Below, in pieces: positions 16,601 through 24,724 of a stretch of DNA of 46,838 nucleotides. The number at the start of each line of letters is the position of its first letter. Positions within the stretch are counted from its first letter, which is position 1. The stretch spans positions 1 through 46,838 of the forward strand of contig CAYJAZ010000022.1 in assembly GCA_964368455.1 (NCBI GenBank), given 5' to 3'. A program made the position numbers and the translations under genes. Source of the DNA: CAYJAZ01 sp964368455. GTDB lineage: Bacteria; Desulfobacterota; Desulfovibrionia; Desulfovibrionales; Desulfovibrionaceae. A model generated the notes under the pieces. The model saw nothing but the letters and a program-made list of their open reading frames with translations. It did not search any database and was not told the DNA's origin.

Positions 16601-17947
16601 AGCAGCTGCTTCATGCGGCGTATAGCCCCATGGTTCATACCATGATGGAAATACACTCAAGTCACAACCAGCTAATATTTCGAAATATTCCATATTGAAA
16701 AAGCCATCATGCCCATCAAGCATAGCAGGCACAAACACAACTTGCACATTATTCTTTGCTGAATTATTAAGTCCAAGTTTTTTGCAAGCATTTAAAATAC
16801 TATCATTTGCTTCATTATAGACATAAAAAGGTGTTACAAAACTCGAATCATCGTTAGGATTTGCAATTATATTTGGATCGCCACTAGCAATTTCATGGTT
16901 AAGCCCTGTATGCCCACCCATAACAAGACAAAGAGCAAGGATATGAACTTCTGTGCCTTCAAGATCTTTATTTATTTTAGACAAAGCCTCTAAAAAGACG
17001 TCGACACCTTTGTTATGATATTCATAACGACCTGAAATAGCGGCAATTTTAATATTGTCAGGAACTTTTCTGCGTAAAAGTCTTTCTATTGGTTTGAGTA
17101 ATTTCATTCTTGCATCTGCGGCAAGTTGTCTTTCTTTGCTATAATCTGGCATAACGCGAAGATCTAGACCATTTGTTGTTATTACATCAGCTCTTTTATG
17201 CAAGAAATTTTCTGCTTCTTCAGCAGTGATATAGCTTACAGTGGTAAAGGCATCTGCTTCTCTTGCAGAAACTTGTTCCATAGAACATTTTGCAATGATT
17301 CCATGCATTGCCGCTTCTTTTTTAGAATTGATATTTTTCATATGTTTATAAATATCAATACCAGAACCAGCCAAAGCCCTTCCAAGCATTGTTGCATGCG
17401 TAGTAAAAACTGTTGCAATTTCAGGGGCAAAGGTTTTAGTTGCTAAAAGGCCTGCTCCACACATCCATTCATGAAAATGTGCTATAGCACTTTTTTTCTT
17501 TGTGGCTATAGTGCTTTCCCAAATTGTTGCAATAACTTCGCCACAAGTATAGGAAAATAGCACTGGTTCTTCATAATCAAAACCGCCAAGTAATGAATCG
17601 ACTCCGTATTTTTCCCACAATTCTCTTAAAATTTGATTTTTATTATATCTGCTTGCAAAATCTACAAGAATAACTCTTGGATTGCCAGGAATATTCCAAC
17701 GGCCAAGCCTGCATTTTAAATCTTTTGAAGCAAGTGCTTGCTTGATTGGAAGCCATTCAGGATCGTTACTTTCTTCAAAGCCAGGATTTACTTTAAGGGA
17801 TGGGCCAATTAAAAAATAATTGTCATTAAATTCTTCTTTGGCTTGCAAAACCTTTGAAGTAACAACTTCATAAATTCCTCCAACTTTATTACAAACCTCC
17901 CAACTTACTTCAAATAAATTATCAAAAGCATCAAATTTAGTCGACAT
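13679..17947 (-). CDS. Glycogen synthase (GT3) – alpha-glucan phosphorylase (GT35) fusion
   Basis: One 1422-residue chain holds two opposing enzymes. Residues about 1-555 resemble GT3 glycogen synthase of eukaryotic/Bacteroides type: FEVSWEVCNKVGGIYEVV at the start and SWYEPWGYTPHEAAAYGVP near residue 430. GT3 enzymes use UDP-glucose. After a short linker, residues about 585-1300 are a short-form alpha-glucan phosphorylase: a DUF3417-like start (LALNLWWAWNSDARKLF), then EASGTSGQKVPVNGG, whose lysine near residue 1172 should hold PLP. About 120 more residues form a beta-rich tail. There is no stop or frameshift at the junction. The ATG follows GAGGT. It is last in the cluster, 106 bases after the GH57-like gene. 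Confidence 0.93.
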   Translation of the reverse strand: MSTKFDAFDNLFEVSWEVCNKVGGIYEVVTSKVLQAKEEFNDNYFLIGPSLKVNPGFEESNDPEWLPIKQALASKDLKCRLGRWNIPGNPRVILVDFASRYNKNQILRELWEKYGVDSLLGGFDYEEPVLFSYTCGEVIATIWESTIATKKKSAIAHFHEWMCGAGLLATKTFAPEIATVFTTHATMLGRALAGSGIDIYKHMKNINSKKEAAMHGIIAKCSMEQVSAREADAFTTVSYITAEEAENFLHKRADVITTNGLDLRVMPDYSKERQLAADARMKLLKPIERLLRRKVPDNIKIAAISGRYEYHNKGVDVFLEALSKINKDLEGTEVHILALCLVMGGHTGLNHEIASGDPNIIANPNDDSSFVTPFYVYNEANDSILNACKKLGLNNSAKNNVQVVFVPAMLDGHDGFFNMEYFEILAGCDLSVFPSWYEPWGYTPHEAAAYGVPTITTDLSGFGIWVRDLEAKNDFNVNGVTVISRKNYPYENVVSSLEQSMLEYIKMPEARLLEYRKSARLIAEQSTWESFYPKYCEAYALACDKAMLRGKNRELQKKQNSKLLAASCSTTPLLRMITAVAELPSDLSRLRELALNLWWAWNSDARKLFYEIDPALWEKVGRNPLMMIERADPDRLVELTQNITYMDAYAQVLEKFDEYMAEPIKSFNTIDRANPVAYFCCEFGIHESLPIYSGGLGILAGDHMKSVSDLALPVVGIGLLYRNGYFRQQINKEGRQVAIYPYNDFSTLPVEPLCDVDKKQIVIELELPGRILYMAVWEVKVGRAKIYLLDTDIPKNTDEDRGITARLYEADRDVRLRQEIVLGIGGVRLCYRLGLTPSVFHMNEGHSAFLILERIRKHVLEDKMTLEEAIEFVSGSCVLTTHTPVAAGNERFTVDQISRYFTSWAHSMGLSWQEFLTFGAIEGHEDRHFDMTVFGLKFSNKSNAVSWLHGEVSRRMWKECWKGLVLPEIPISHVTNGIHTPSFVGFAFREVLTKFVSHKWDSLPTSDKNWDKIYDIPDEVLLNAKKSQKRMLTEKVKKDIPAFVEKYGIDRSYFHRVDEFLNTNSLIIGFARRFATYKRANLLFSDPDRLANILNHTDRPVVFLFSGKSHPADESGISLIQEVIKYSKDPRFQGKIFFVEDYSLIISKALVQGCDVWLNNPRRPHEASGTSGQKVPVNGGINLSVSDGWWCEGYDGTNGWTIGPDIKKYDNNFDMQSDYLDAEALYVLLEEKIIPTYYDRNKNGISAKWMQIMKNSMRTLTAEYSTHRMLEDYIETMYCPTADRAAELTKENYKLARENAKWRVDIAKLFNSVRINDIQLSGISGDTLVCGQPFNVEVNINPGEMPLENLDVQLVIGEGNGEDFTSKPDIVHLKLSKPTNENLLYTGTYKAKKNGRYVYGIRVLPVKEGLTAVRNSPAILWG

Positions 17948-18053
17948 AAATACCTCATTATTTATATTTTGTAGAGAAAAACTTTAAGATCCTGTATGCA
18001 AAAAGAAAATCATTTTAAAACATGAGAGAATTAAAACAATTTTCTTTTAAAAT

Positions 18054-19241
18054 CTATATCTTATCAACACTTTCTTGAACACTATGCTTAACTCTAAGCT
18101 GTAAATCTGAAAGTATATTCATATAATTGATATAGGCCTCGTAAGGACTTTCAAGTCTTTCAGCATCTCTGGCTCTTTCAAGCATACTCATAGCATAGAT
18201 ATGTTCGCTATCTTGCAGGACTTGCCAAATCTTTGTAAGATTTTTATCCTTTGCTTTTTTAAGCATTTTTTCAAGATTATAACAAGAAAGTAAAGCATCT
18301 TTTTGTAAGTCATTATCTTGCCATACACTCAAATCCCTTGTCTTTCTTTCCCACGAAGTGATTGCTGGAATACTTACTTCTTCATTCACTTTAAGTTTTG
18401 CGATTTCGCTAAAAGTTTTAAAATTAAATTTCGGATTTTCTAAAACTTTTGTCGGAAAATCTCTTAGAAATTCAAAAATCCCTTCTTCATTTGTATGGTA
18501 GATGCCAAAGTTTTCGTATCTGAGAAAGATATTAATACTTTGTGCCTTATCGCCATTATTAAAAATCCAAGAAACGTATTTCTTTGCATTTAAGGGATAT
18601 TCGCTCCAACTTTTATCTGCAAAACGCCCAGAAATATCTTCTGATAAGCTATTATTTCTCAATAAAAGCTTTATCTTATCACATGCATCTGCCTTATAGA
18701 CATAATTTGGATTAGACACATTTGAAACAAGGCCTTGATCAGCTAAAATAAGCTTATAACCAGCTTCTTGTGCCCATTCTGCATTTTCGTTATTATAGAT
18801 TAATTCTGTATTACAAAAAGCCTTTGGTTTAATATTAAAAAGTTTTTTGATTTTCTTTGCATGTGTTTCAACTTGCTCAGAAAATTCTTCTTTTGAATAA
18901 AGATAGGCTAGGCTGTTGTAGTAAGGCATAGCCGCAAAATCCACACAAGAAGTTTTGGCTAAAGCTTGAAAAGATTCTATAACTTCAGGTGCATGCTCTT
19001 CTAATAAATCTAAGGTAAGACCTGAAATTGCAAAATTTACTTTAAATCTGCCTTCGTGTTTTTTAATAAGTTTGAGTAAAATCTTATTTGCAGGAAGATA
19101 ACAAGCTGTCGCTGCGTGCATTACTGTTGTAAAGTTATTTTCGCTGTGTTCGTAAAATGGATTTTCACCAATTTCAAAAAATGAATATTTACGTAATTGA
19201 TAAGGCAAATGAACTTGAAAAAATAATGTGATATTTGACAT
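18054..19241 (-). CDS. GH57 alpha-amylase-like protein, catalytic residues altered
   Basis: The 395-residue protein has the GH57 layout (FFQVHLPYQLRKYSFFEIG at the start and the nucleophile region FCNTELIYN with Glu146). Other expected signature residues differ. The HQP of region 1 is HLP (11-13). The region-2 ET..H is MPYYN (105-109). The region-4 aspartate before Y-E-x-F-G is Arg241. From family knowledge, loss of that acid/base aspartate should abolish normal hydrolysis; GH57-like proteins without catalytic residues are known. It may be a binding or regulatory partner. It follows the GT4 gene with 1 base between stop and start. Confidence 0.85.
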   Translation of the reverse strand: MSNITLFFQVHLPYQLRKYSFFEIGENPFYEHSENNFTTVMHAATACYLPANKILLKLIKKHEGRFKVNFAISGLTLDLLEEHAPEVIESFQALAKTSCVDFAAMPYYNSLAYLYSKEEFSEQVETHAKKIKKLFNIKPKAFCNTELIYNNENAEWAQEAGYKLILADQGLVSNVSNPNYVYKADACDKIKLLLRNNSLSEDISGRFADKSWSEYPLNAKKYVSWIFNNGDKAQSINIFLRYENFGIYHTNEEGIFEFLRDFPTKVLENPKFNFKTFSEIAKLKVNEEVSIPAITSWERKTRDLSVWQDNDLQKDALLSCYNLEKMLKKAKDKNLTKIWQVLQDSEHIYAMSMLERARDAERLESPYEAYINYMNILSDLQLRVKHSVQESVDKI

Positions 19242-19242
19242 A

Positions 19243-20571
19243 TTAGACTCCTAAAACCTCGTGATAAATGCCATTGATTTTCTTGGCACTTTCTGCCCAA
19301 GAAATCTTTTTTAGAGCTTCTCTGCTCTCTTGCATCAAAACATTACTCAATTGTGGATATGTTAATAAGGTACAGATTTGATTAGCTAATTCATCTATAT
19401 CCCAAAAATCCACTTTCAAACTATGTTTCAATATTTCAGCCACGCCCGACTGTCTTGAAATCAAAACAGGAGTTCCACAAAGCAATGATTCTAAAGGAGC
19501 GATACCAAATGGCTCTGAAACAGATGGCATCACATACACATCAGCTAAGGCATATAATTTTTGAACTTGATCTGGTTTTAAAAATCCAGGAAAATGAAAA
19601 TGCAAACCCATACGAAGTTCGGAAACTAAATCTATCATTTTCTGCATCAAATCCCCTGAGCCTGCCATAACAAAATGAGCATCAGGAATTTTATCTAAAA
19701 CAAGTTTTGCCGCCCTGACAAAATATTCAGGGCCTTTTTGATGAGTGATTCTTCCCATAAACAGAACAATTTTTTCATCTTCAAGCATTTTTGGCAATGA
19801 TAAATCGCCTAAAATCTTTTTATCAACAGCATTGTGCACAACCCTTACTTTAGCAGCATCAATGCCATAATTTTCAACAACCATTTTCTTTGTTCTTTCA
19901 GATACAGCTATAATCACATCGGCCGCTTCAAAACCTATGCGTTCCATATCGTAAACAAATTGGTTCACACCTTTTTCATTTCTATCAAATTCAGTTGCGT
20001 GAATATGTACAACAAGTTTTTTATTGCTCACTTTTTTTGCAAAAGCTGCGGCTGGAAAAGTCATCCAATCGTGGGCGTGAATAATGTCAAAATCTTCACG
20101 TAAAGCGATAGAACAAGCGGCTTGAGCATATCTATAAACTTCGTCAAATAAAGTTGCACCATAGCCATTTTTCACGTGAACAACTTTTTCTTCACCAAAA
20201 TAAGATTCTTTGATTTCATTTGAAGAAAAATGTTTTTCTTCGCGTGAACTAGTATAGAGAAATTCTTGATATGAAGTTTCGTTCATATAGGGCATAAGAG
20301 AGCTTTCAATAGAATGAAAAGCAATATTTTTCACAGAGGAATGCTCAAAAAATTGTTTATACGCCCTTTGGTGCTCTTCTTTAATTTTCACACCAGAAGC
20401 TGAACATAATTTTAGGTATTCATTTGCTTTTTTTTCTTCAGAAAGTGAAGGTACGACAAAGATCACTTCTGTTCCACATTCAGCTAAGCCGCTTGTAATC
20501 CCATAACAAGCTGTTCCAAGACCACCACTGATATGCGGAGGAAACTCCCATCCAAACATCAACACACGCAT
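19243..20571 (-). CDS. GT4 glycosyltransferase of glycogen metabolism
   Basis: The 442-residue protein is a two-domain GT-B enzyme. It starts MRVLMFGWEFPPHISGGLGT, the glycine-rich glycan-acceptor loop of glycogen-synthase-like GT4 enzymes. The middle has HAHDWMTFPAAAFAKK. The C-terminal half has MGRITHQKGPEYFVRAA and the nucleotide-sugar motif PSVSEPFGIAPLESLLCGTP. Its place between a debranching enzyme and a GH57-like gene matches the glycogen clusters of Bacteroides-type bacteria. The donor sugar nucleotide and whether it primes or elongates glucan cannot be told from sequence. Confidence 0.88.
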   Translation of the reverse strand: MRVLMFGWEFPPHISGGLGTACYGITSGLAECGTEVIFVVPSLSEEKKANEYLKLCSASGVKIKEEHQRAYKQFFEHSSVKNIAFHSIESSLMPYMNETSYQEFLYTSSREEKHFSSNEIKESYFGEEKVVHVKNGYGATLFDEVYRYAQAACSIALREDFDIIHAHDWMTFPAAAFAKKVSNKKLVVHIHATEFDRNEKGVNQFVYDMERIGFEAADVIIAVSERTKKMVVENYGIDAAKVRVVHNAVDKKILGDLSLPKMLEDEKIVLFMGRITHQKGPEYFVRAAKLVLDKIPDAHFVMAGSGDLMQKMIDLVSELRMGLHFHFPGFLKPDQVQKLYALADVYVMPSVSEPFGIAPLESLLCGTPVLISRQSGVAEILKHSLKVDFWDIDELANQICTLLTYPQLSNVLMQESREALKKISWAESAKKINGIYHEVLGV

Positions 20572-20625
20572 AAAACTACTCCTAAACTACAAATGAACTT
20601 CCTCATTCCTTAAAATTTATTTAAA

Positions 20626-22710
20626 TTATTGATTTAAAATTTCTACTACTGATTTTTCCCATTTATTATAAATTTCTTCATGTTCTTGCTTTATCCTGCA
20701 TAAAGCTCTATAACATCCAGCCACGCTCCATGCCTGAAAAGGACAGCCATCTGGCGTGTATGGTGAATTTCCGCTGAAAATTTCAGAAATACCATGTATT
20801 CCAGCTTGTTTTAAATGCACTGTAAAAAGTGGATTTATTGTTTCTAAGAAAAGCATTACTTCAGCTTCTTTTTCTTCTTTACTTTTACGTAGAGATAAAA
20901 GCGCGTCGACATATGCACCTATAAGCCATGCCCAAGCCGTGCCTTGATGATAGGCACTGTCTCTTTGCATTGAAGTTCCCTCATATAATCCTTTATATTG
21001 CACAGACATTGGCGAAAGAGTACGCACGCCAAAAGGAATAAGTAGTGAAGATTTTACTGTTTCAAAAACCTTTATTTCGTCTTCCCAATCTAAAAGATGA
21101 TAAGGTAGAGCAAGTGCAAAAAGCTGATTCGGCCTTATTGACCTATCCATTGCTCTTGCATTAAAACTGTCTGCCAAGTATCCACCATAGGCTTCAACCC
21201 AAAAAGCTTCTCTGAAATTCTTTTTTAAAGTAGCTATTTGTTCTTCTTGTATTTCAGATTTTTCATAAAAACGAATTTCTAATTCTCTGCAATAACACAA
21301 TGCGTTAAACCATAATGCATTAAGCTCAACAGCATAGCCAGAACGTGGTGTTACGGGTTTATTAGCAACCTTTGCGTCCATCCATGTAAGCTGTGTTGTT
21401 TCATTTCCTGCATGCAAGAGGCCTTTGCCATCAACATAAAGTTCGTAATTTGCACAATGCGTACCAGAAGAAAAATTCTTTATTATTTCTTGAATAGCCG
21501 GCAATGCGACATCTTTCAAAAATGCTTCTTCTTTTTTCTCATCTTCAGAATAAATTTCTAAAGCTTGCACAGCCCTCACAAACCATAAGGGAGCATCGAC
21601 AGTATTGTAGGAATTATTGCCATCTGCGGATAGCATATTTGGAAAAAAACCATCCTGCATTTGATCGATAAGCTCTTTAAGAATCTGCTTGCCTTCTTCT
21701 ATTTTTCCGCTCACAAAGCAAAGTCCAGGCAAAGAAATAAAGGTATCTCTGCCCCAAGCTTGAAACCATGGATAACCTGCAATTATTTCAAGCCCTTTTC
21801 TTGCTGCTGATTGAGAAATATAGATTTCTCCACAATTTTTTAAATAATCAAGTAATGAAGTTGCAGAATCTGCCTTCTCTTTTCTTGCCTTGCTTTCTTC
21901 TAGCCACAATTGAGCAAGTGTAGTGGTTTCTTGAGGAGCTTTTTCAATATCTTCATTGCTTGAAGCAGCAAAATAAATTTCTGTGATTTCATTTTTTGAA
22001 AGCGTCATTTCAAGCTCAAAAACAGCAAGTGAATATAAATCTTCATAACTATTAAATCCACGTGCTTCCTCTATTGGATAATGCACAGCTTTCACCCATG
22101 TTGGCATATAGGCTAATTTATGCTTTTCCTTGCCCTCTATTGAAAATTCAATAGAAGGTAAGTCTGGATACAATTTTGTGCTGAAACCATTTTTCAACAT
22201 CTTGATATTTTTATCTAAAAATGGATTTTCCACAGTAAGCTTATGTATGTCTCTAAAAGCAACTAATGGATTAAGCTTCAAAGTGTATTTTTCGTCTTTT
22301 GTGCTTAAATTTTCAAGACTGTATTTTATGATTACTGTGTTTTTTCCTGTAAGCATGCAAATTTCGCGTTTGACATTAAAAGAATCAAAAGAATATTCAA
22401 AGCATGGATATGGCTCAATCACAACCTTCTTTAATTTCTCAAGAGAAGATGGATAATAGATATCAGAATGCTTCTTAGTTGAAAGAAAATATTCTTGCCC
22501 AGCAACACTTAAGCTTTCTTCTACATGAGAAAGCAAAACAAATCTCCCAGCAGGTTGTGCTAGATTAATATTAAGTAAACCATGATATTTTCTTGTATTA
22601 CACAATTGTAGACTAGACGAAGCATAAGAGCCAAGTCCATTTGTGAGTATCCACTCACTTGTAGTCATTTTATCAATTTTTAAATCTTCTTCACCAAATG
22701 AAAACTTCAC
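20626..22710 (-). CDS. Glycogen debranching enzyme (amylo-alpha-1,6-glucosidase, GH133)
   Basis: The enzyme removes alpha-1,6 branch glucose from limit dextrins left by phosphorylase. The 694-residue protein has the bacterial N-terminal domain (about 1-240, with EWILTNGLGSYASSSLQL and CNTRKYHGLL). An alpha-helical catalytic barrel follows, with GYPWFQAWGRDTFISLPGL near residues 310-330, DRSIRPNQLFALALPY, and QRDSAYHQGTAWAWLIG. The start is GTG at 22708-22710 after AAAGGGGAT. It is first in the - strand glycogen cluster, with 54 bases to the GT4 gene. Confidence 0.94.
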   Translation of the reverse strand: MKFSFGEEDLKIDKMTTSEWILTNGLGSYASSSLQLCNTRKYHGLLNINLAQPAGRFVLLSHVEESLSVAGQEYFLSTKKHSDIYYPSSLEKLKKVVIEPYPCFEYSFDSFNVKREICMLTGKNTVIIKYSLENLSTKDEKYTLKLNPLVAFRDIHKLTVENPFLDKNIKMLKNGFSTKLYPDLPSIEFSIEGKEKHKLAYMPTWVKAVHYPIEEARGFNSYEDLYSLAVFELEMTLSKNEITEIYFAASSNEDIEKAPQETTTLAQLWLEESKARKEKADSATSLLDYLKNCGEIYISQSAARKGLEIIAGYPWFQAWGRDTFISLPGLCFVSGKIEEGKQILKELIDQMQDGFFPNMLSADGNNSYNTVDAPLWFVRAVQALEIYSEDEKKEEAFLKDVALPAIQEIIKNFSSGTHCANYELYVDGKGLLHAGNETTQLTWMDAKVANKPVTPRSGYAVELNALWFNALCYCRELEIRFYEKSEIQEEQIATLKKNFREAFWVEAYGGYLADSFNARAMDRSIRPNQLFALALPYHLLDWEDEIKVFETVKSSLLIPFGVRTLSPMSVQYKGLYEGTSMQRDSAYHQGTAWAWLIGAYVDALLSLRKSKEEKEAEVMLFLETINPLFTVHLKQAGIHGISEIFSGNSPYTPDGCPFQAWSVAGCYRALCRIKQEHEEIYNKWEKSVVEILNQ

Positions 22711-23076
22711 TATCTATCCCCTTTAACAGCATTCTTGATACAAAGTTACATATGAAAGTCTAACAACTAGACAGTAAGGCAAAAAACTTATATATTAAAT
22801 AAAAACCTGAAAACTCAAAATTATATTTTAAACTAAAAAAACAAAATAAACTAAAAAACGTTAAATAAAACAAGTTAAACAATACAAAAACAAAAAATTA
22901 GAGCAAATAGCTAAATAGGTTGATTGATTTTGCAAAAAAGCAATTTGTTACGAAGAAAAAAACCCCTTTATTTCCAACGCAGCAAATAAGTAATAATTTA
23001 AGTTCAATATAGCACAAGCCTCTTTTTAAGTAAAGTCTTAGAATACATAAAAATAAAAAAACTCTCTGGAGACAAT
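22711..23076. promoter_or_regulatory. Divergent AT-rich gap between the glycogen cluster and glk
   Basis: This 366-base stretch has no gene. It is very A-rich on the + strand, with loosely repeated AAACTAAAAAA and TTAAATAAAA stretches near 22833-22880. It must hold the promoters of the glycogen cluster (-) and glk (+), but no strong consensus boxes stand out. The glk ribosome site CTCTGGAGA is at its right end. Confidence 0.4.
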
Positions 23077-24060
23077 ATGTTCTATTTTACAAGTGATATT
23101 GGCGGCACAAACGCACGTTTTGCTCTTTTTGAAAAAAAAGAAAATCGCTTTGTTTTGCTTTATACTAAATGGCTTATGTCACAGGAATATGACTCTTTTC
23201 TTTTATTGTATAAAAAACTGTGTGAGGAAGATGCAAACTTTGCAGCAGAAAATATTGAAGAATGCGTGATTGCTCTTGCTGGCTTAGTTGAAGATAAGCA
23301 TACAGCAAAGTTGACAAATTTATCTTGGGGCATTGATTTAAAGCAAATAAAAAAGCAAATGCCTAATTTTCCTAAAGCAACACTTGTTAATGATTTTTCT
23401 GCTCAAGCGATGGCTTTTAGCAAGATTGAAGATGTTGATTATTTTAATGAACTTAAATTAGAAAGTTTTTTTGCTTCTAAAAAAGTCAATTTCCCTCTTC
23501 TTGTTACGGGAGCTGGCACAGGTTTTGGTTGTGCTTATCTTTCGAAGATTAAAGACAACACACTATATTCAAAAGAGAATTTTTTTCTACAAGCCTCTGA
23601 AGCAGGACATCAAAACTTTGCCTTTGACACACAAAATAAAGAAGAAATGGAATTAGCAGATTTTATAGCAAGGCAAAAAAACAATTCCAAATTAAAAGTT
23701 GAAGATCTTTTAAGCGGTAAAGGACTAGAATATATACATGAATTCCTCACGCAAGAAAAAATAAAAGCTAAAGAGATCCCTTTATCTTCGCCAGCTTTTC
23801 ATCTTTTTTCTATTTTCTATGCAAGAGTTTTAAAAGATCTATGCCTCAATTCGCTTGCGAAGTCTGCCATTATTACAGGAGGTATTGTCGCTAAGCATGA
23901 GCATATTCTCAATAAAAATTTTTACGAAGAATTTATAAAACATGAAACTATGTCTAATGCTTTACAAGAAGTGAATTTCTTTCTTAATAAAAATGAAGAC
24001 ATAGCTCTTTTAGGTGCAGCATTTTTTATGGATTGCCACGTCGCAAGCTCCTCGCAATGA
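23077..24060 (+). CDS. glk: Glucokinase
   Basis: Glk phosphorylates free glucose with ATP. The 327-residue protein has the N-terminal phosphate-binding loop DIGGTNARFALF, CVIALAGLVED, VNDFSAQAMA with the catalytic aspartate, VTGAGTGFGCAYL, EAGHQNFAF and IITGGIVAKHE near the C-terminus. The chain ends LLGAAFF followed by MDCHVASSSQ. Those last residues are encoded by an inverted copy of repeat A, which also supplies the TGA stop. The normal C-terminus has therefore been replaced by repeat DNA, but the catalytic core looks intact. It reads away from the glycogen cluster, and free glucose from debranching is a likely substrate. Confidence 0.93.
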   Translation: MFYFTSDIGGTNARFALFEKKENRFVLLYTKWLMSQEYDSFLLLYKKLCEEDANFAAENIEECVIALAGLVEDKHTAKLTNLSWGIDLKQIKKQMPNFPKATLVNDFSAQAMAFSKIEDVDYFNELKLESFFASKKVNFPLLVTGAGTGFGCAYLSKIKDNTLYSKENFFLQASEAGHQNFAFDTQNKEEMELADFIARQKNNSKLKVEDLLSGKGLEYIHEFLTQEKIKAKEIPLSSPAFHLFSIFYARVLKDLCLNSLAKSAIITGGIVAKHEHILNKNFYEEFIKHETMSNALQEVNFFLNKNEDIALLGAAFFMDCHVASSSQ

Positions 24061-24069
24061 CGAGTCTAG
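24028..24069 (-). repeat. Repeat A, copy 4, overlapping the end of glk
   Basis: The inverted unit (ATGGATTGCCACGTCGC and CTCCTCGCAATGACGAGTC) spans the last ten codons and the stop of glk and runs 9 bases beyond. It is almost identical to copies at 9800 and 24561. Confidence 0.88.
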
Positions 24070-24144
24070 ATTAGTTATTTTAGGGTTTATGCAAAAAGTT
24101 TAAAAAGCGGGTGAAAGAGTTATCCCATTAAAAGAGTATCATCA

Positions 24145-24197
24145 ACTCGTCATTGCAAATGAGCATTTTCTCAAAATGCGATTGTGGCAATCTATAT
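24145..24197 (+). repeat. Repeat A, diverged copy 5
   Basis: The outer parts AACTCGTCATTGC and GTGGCAATCTAT are kept. The middle is replaced by a self-complementary stretch in which GCATTTT pairs with AAAATGC around CTC. CCCATTAAAAGAGTA lies just to the left; its complement, TTAATGGGAT, also flanks copies at 24561 and 46621. Confidence 0.65.
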
Positions 24198-24285
24198 TTT
24201 AAGTAAATCTTCACTGTTCATTTTATGATAGCATTTAAGCTTATGCTTCGCCCCTCGCCTCCAGCGTGGGCAAAGAAGCGACAAT

Positions 24286-24300
24286 AGGGCTTGCAGCCCT
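24286..24300. repeat. GC-rich hairpin in the glk–ABC gap
   Basis: AGGGCT and AGCCCT form a perfect 6-base stem around TGC. It lies in a locally GC-rich stretch (24241-24330) unlike the surrounding DNA. I see no gene here; the weak frames on both strands do not look like proteins. Confidence 0.5.
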
Positions 24301-24339
24301 AAGCCTCGCCTCTTTGCAAACTCCTTGGCCTTACCCGCT

Positions 24340-24476
24340 AATTGGCACAAAATCGTCTTGACTGTACAGGCATACAACGATTTAATTTTCTTTAGCTTCG
24401 CTCGAAAATCAAATCAGTATGCTTTATCTATCGTATGTCCTCTATTGTCTGCGACGACAAAAGGCATGTGCCAATT
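24340..24476. repeat. 137-base structured element with terminal inverted repeats
   Basis: AATTGGCACA (24340-24349) and TGTGCCAATT (24467-24476) are perfect inverted ends. Inside, TCGTC (24353-24357) pairs with GACGA (24453-24457). GCATAC (24370-24375) pairs with GTATGC (24417-24422), and GATTTAATTTTC (24379-24390) pairs with GAAAATCAAATC (24404-24415) with one G-T-type mismatch, around a 13-base loop. The nested pairing suggests a miniature inverted-repeat element or a structured RNA. No transposase is nearby and no second copy is in the window. Confidence 0.55.
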
Positions 24477-24560
24477 TCTGTTACGCGAAAGTTTCAGCTA
24501 TGAAGAAAAGTAAATTAATTTAATAGTTGAAAATATTATTATTTATATAATAAAAAACAC

Positions 24561-24602
24561 ATGGATTGCCACGTCGCAAGCTCCTCGCAATGACGAGTCT
24601 AT
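24561..24602 (-). repeat. Repeat A, copy 6
   Basis: ATGGATTGCCACGTCGC, loop, CTCCTCGCAATGACGAGTCT. It is followed by TTAATGGGATA at 24614-24624. It is the A member of an inverted A-B-C block that mirrors 9245-9576. Confidence 0.88.
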
Positions 24603-24661
24603 GCTGCTTTCTTAATGGGATAGCCATTTCTTTAATTTTATTAAAATTAATACAGCACGCA

Positions 24662-24684
24662 CATTTGGAACGCAGTGACAAATG
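24662..24684 (-). repeat. Hairpin repeat B, copy 3
   Basis: This is the reverse complement of the 23-base unit at 9460-9482, with the outer GCACG/GTGCG flank also kept. Confidence 0.8.
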
Positions 24685-24724
24685 GCAAAATGATTCTAAT
24701 TTAAATTATATTTTCTCATTTTTC

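Noticed and set aside
24192..24513. Two overlapping frames of about 61 codons on opposite strands in the glk–ABC gap
   Set aside because: They overlap the inverted-repeat element and hairpins. Their translations show no protein-like pattern and no ribosome site.
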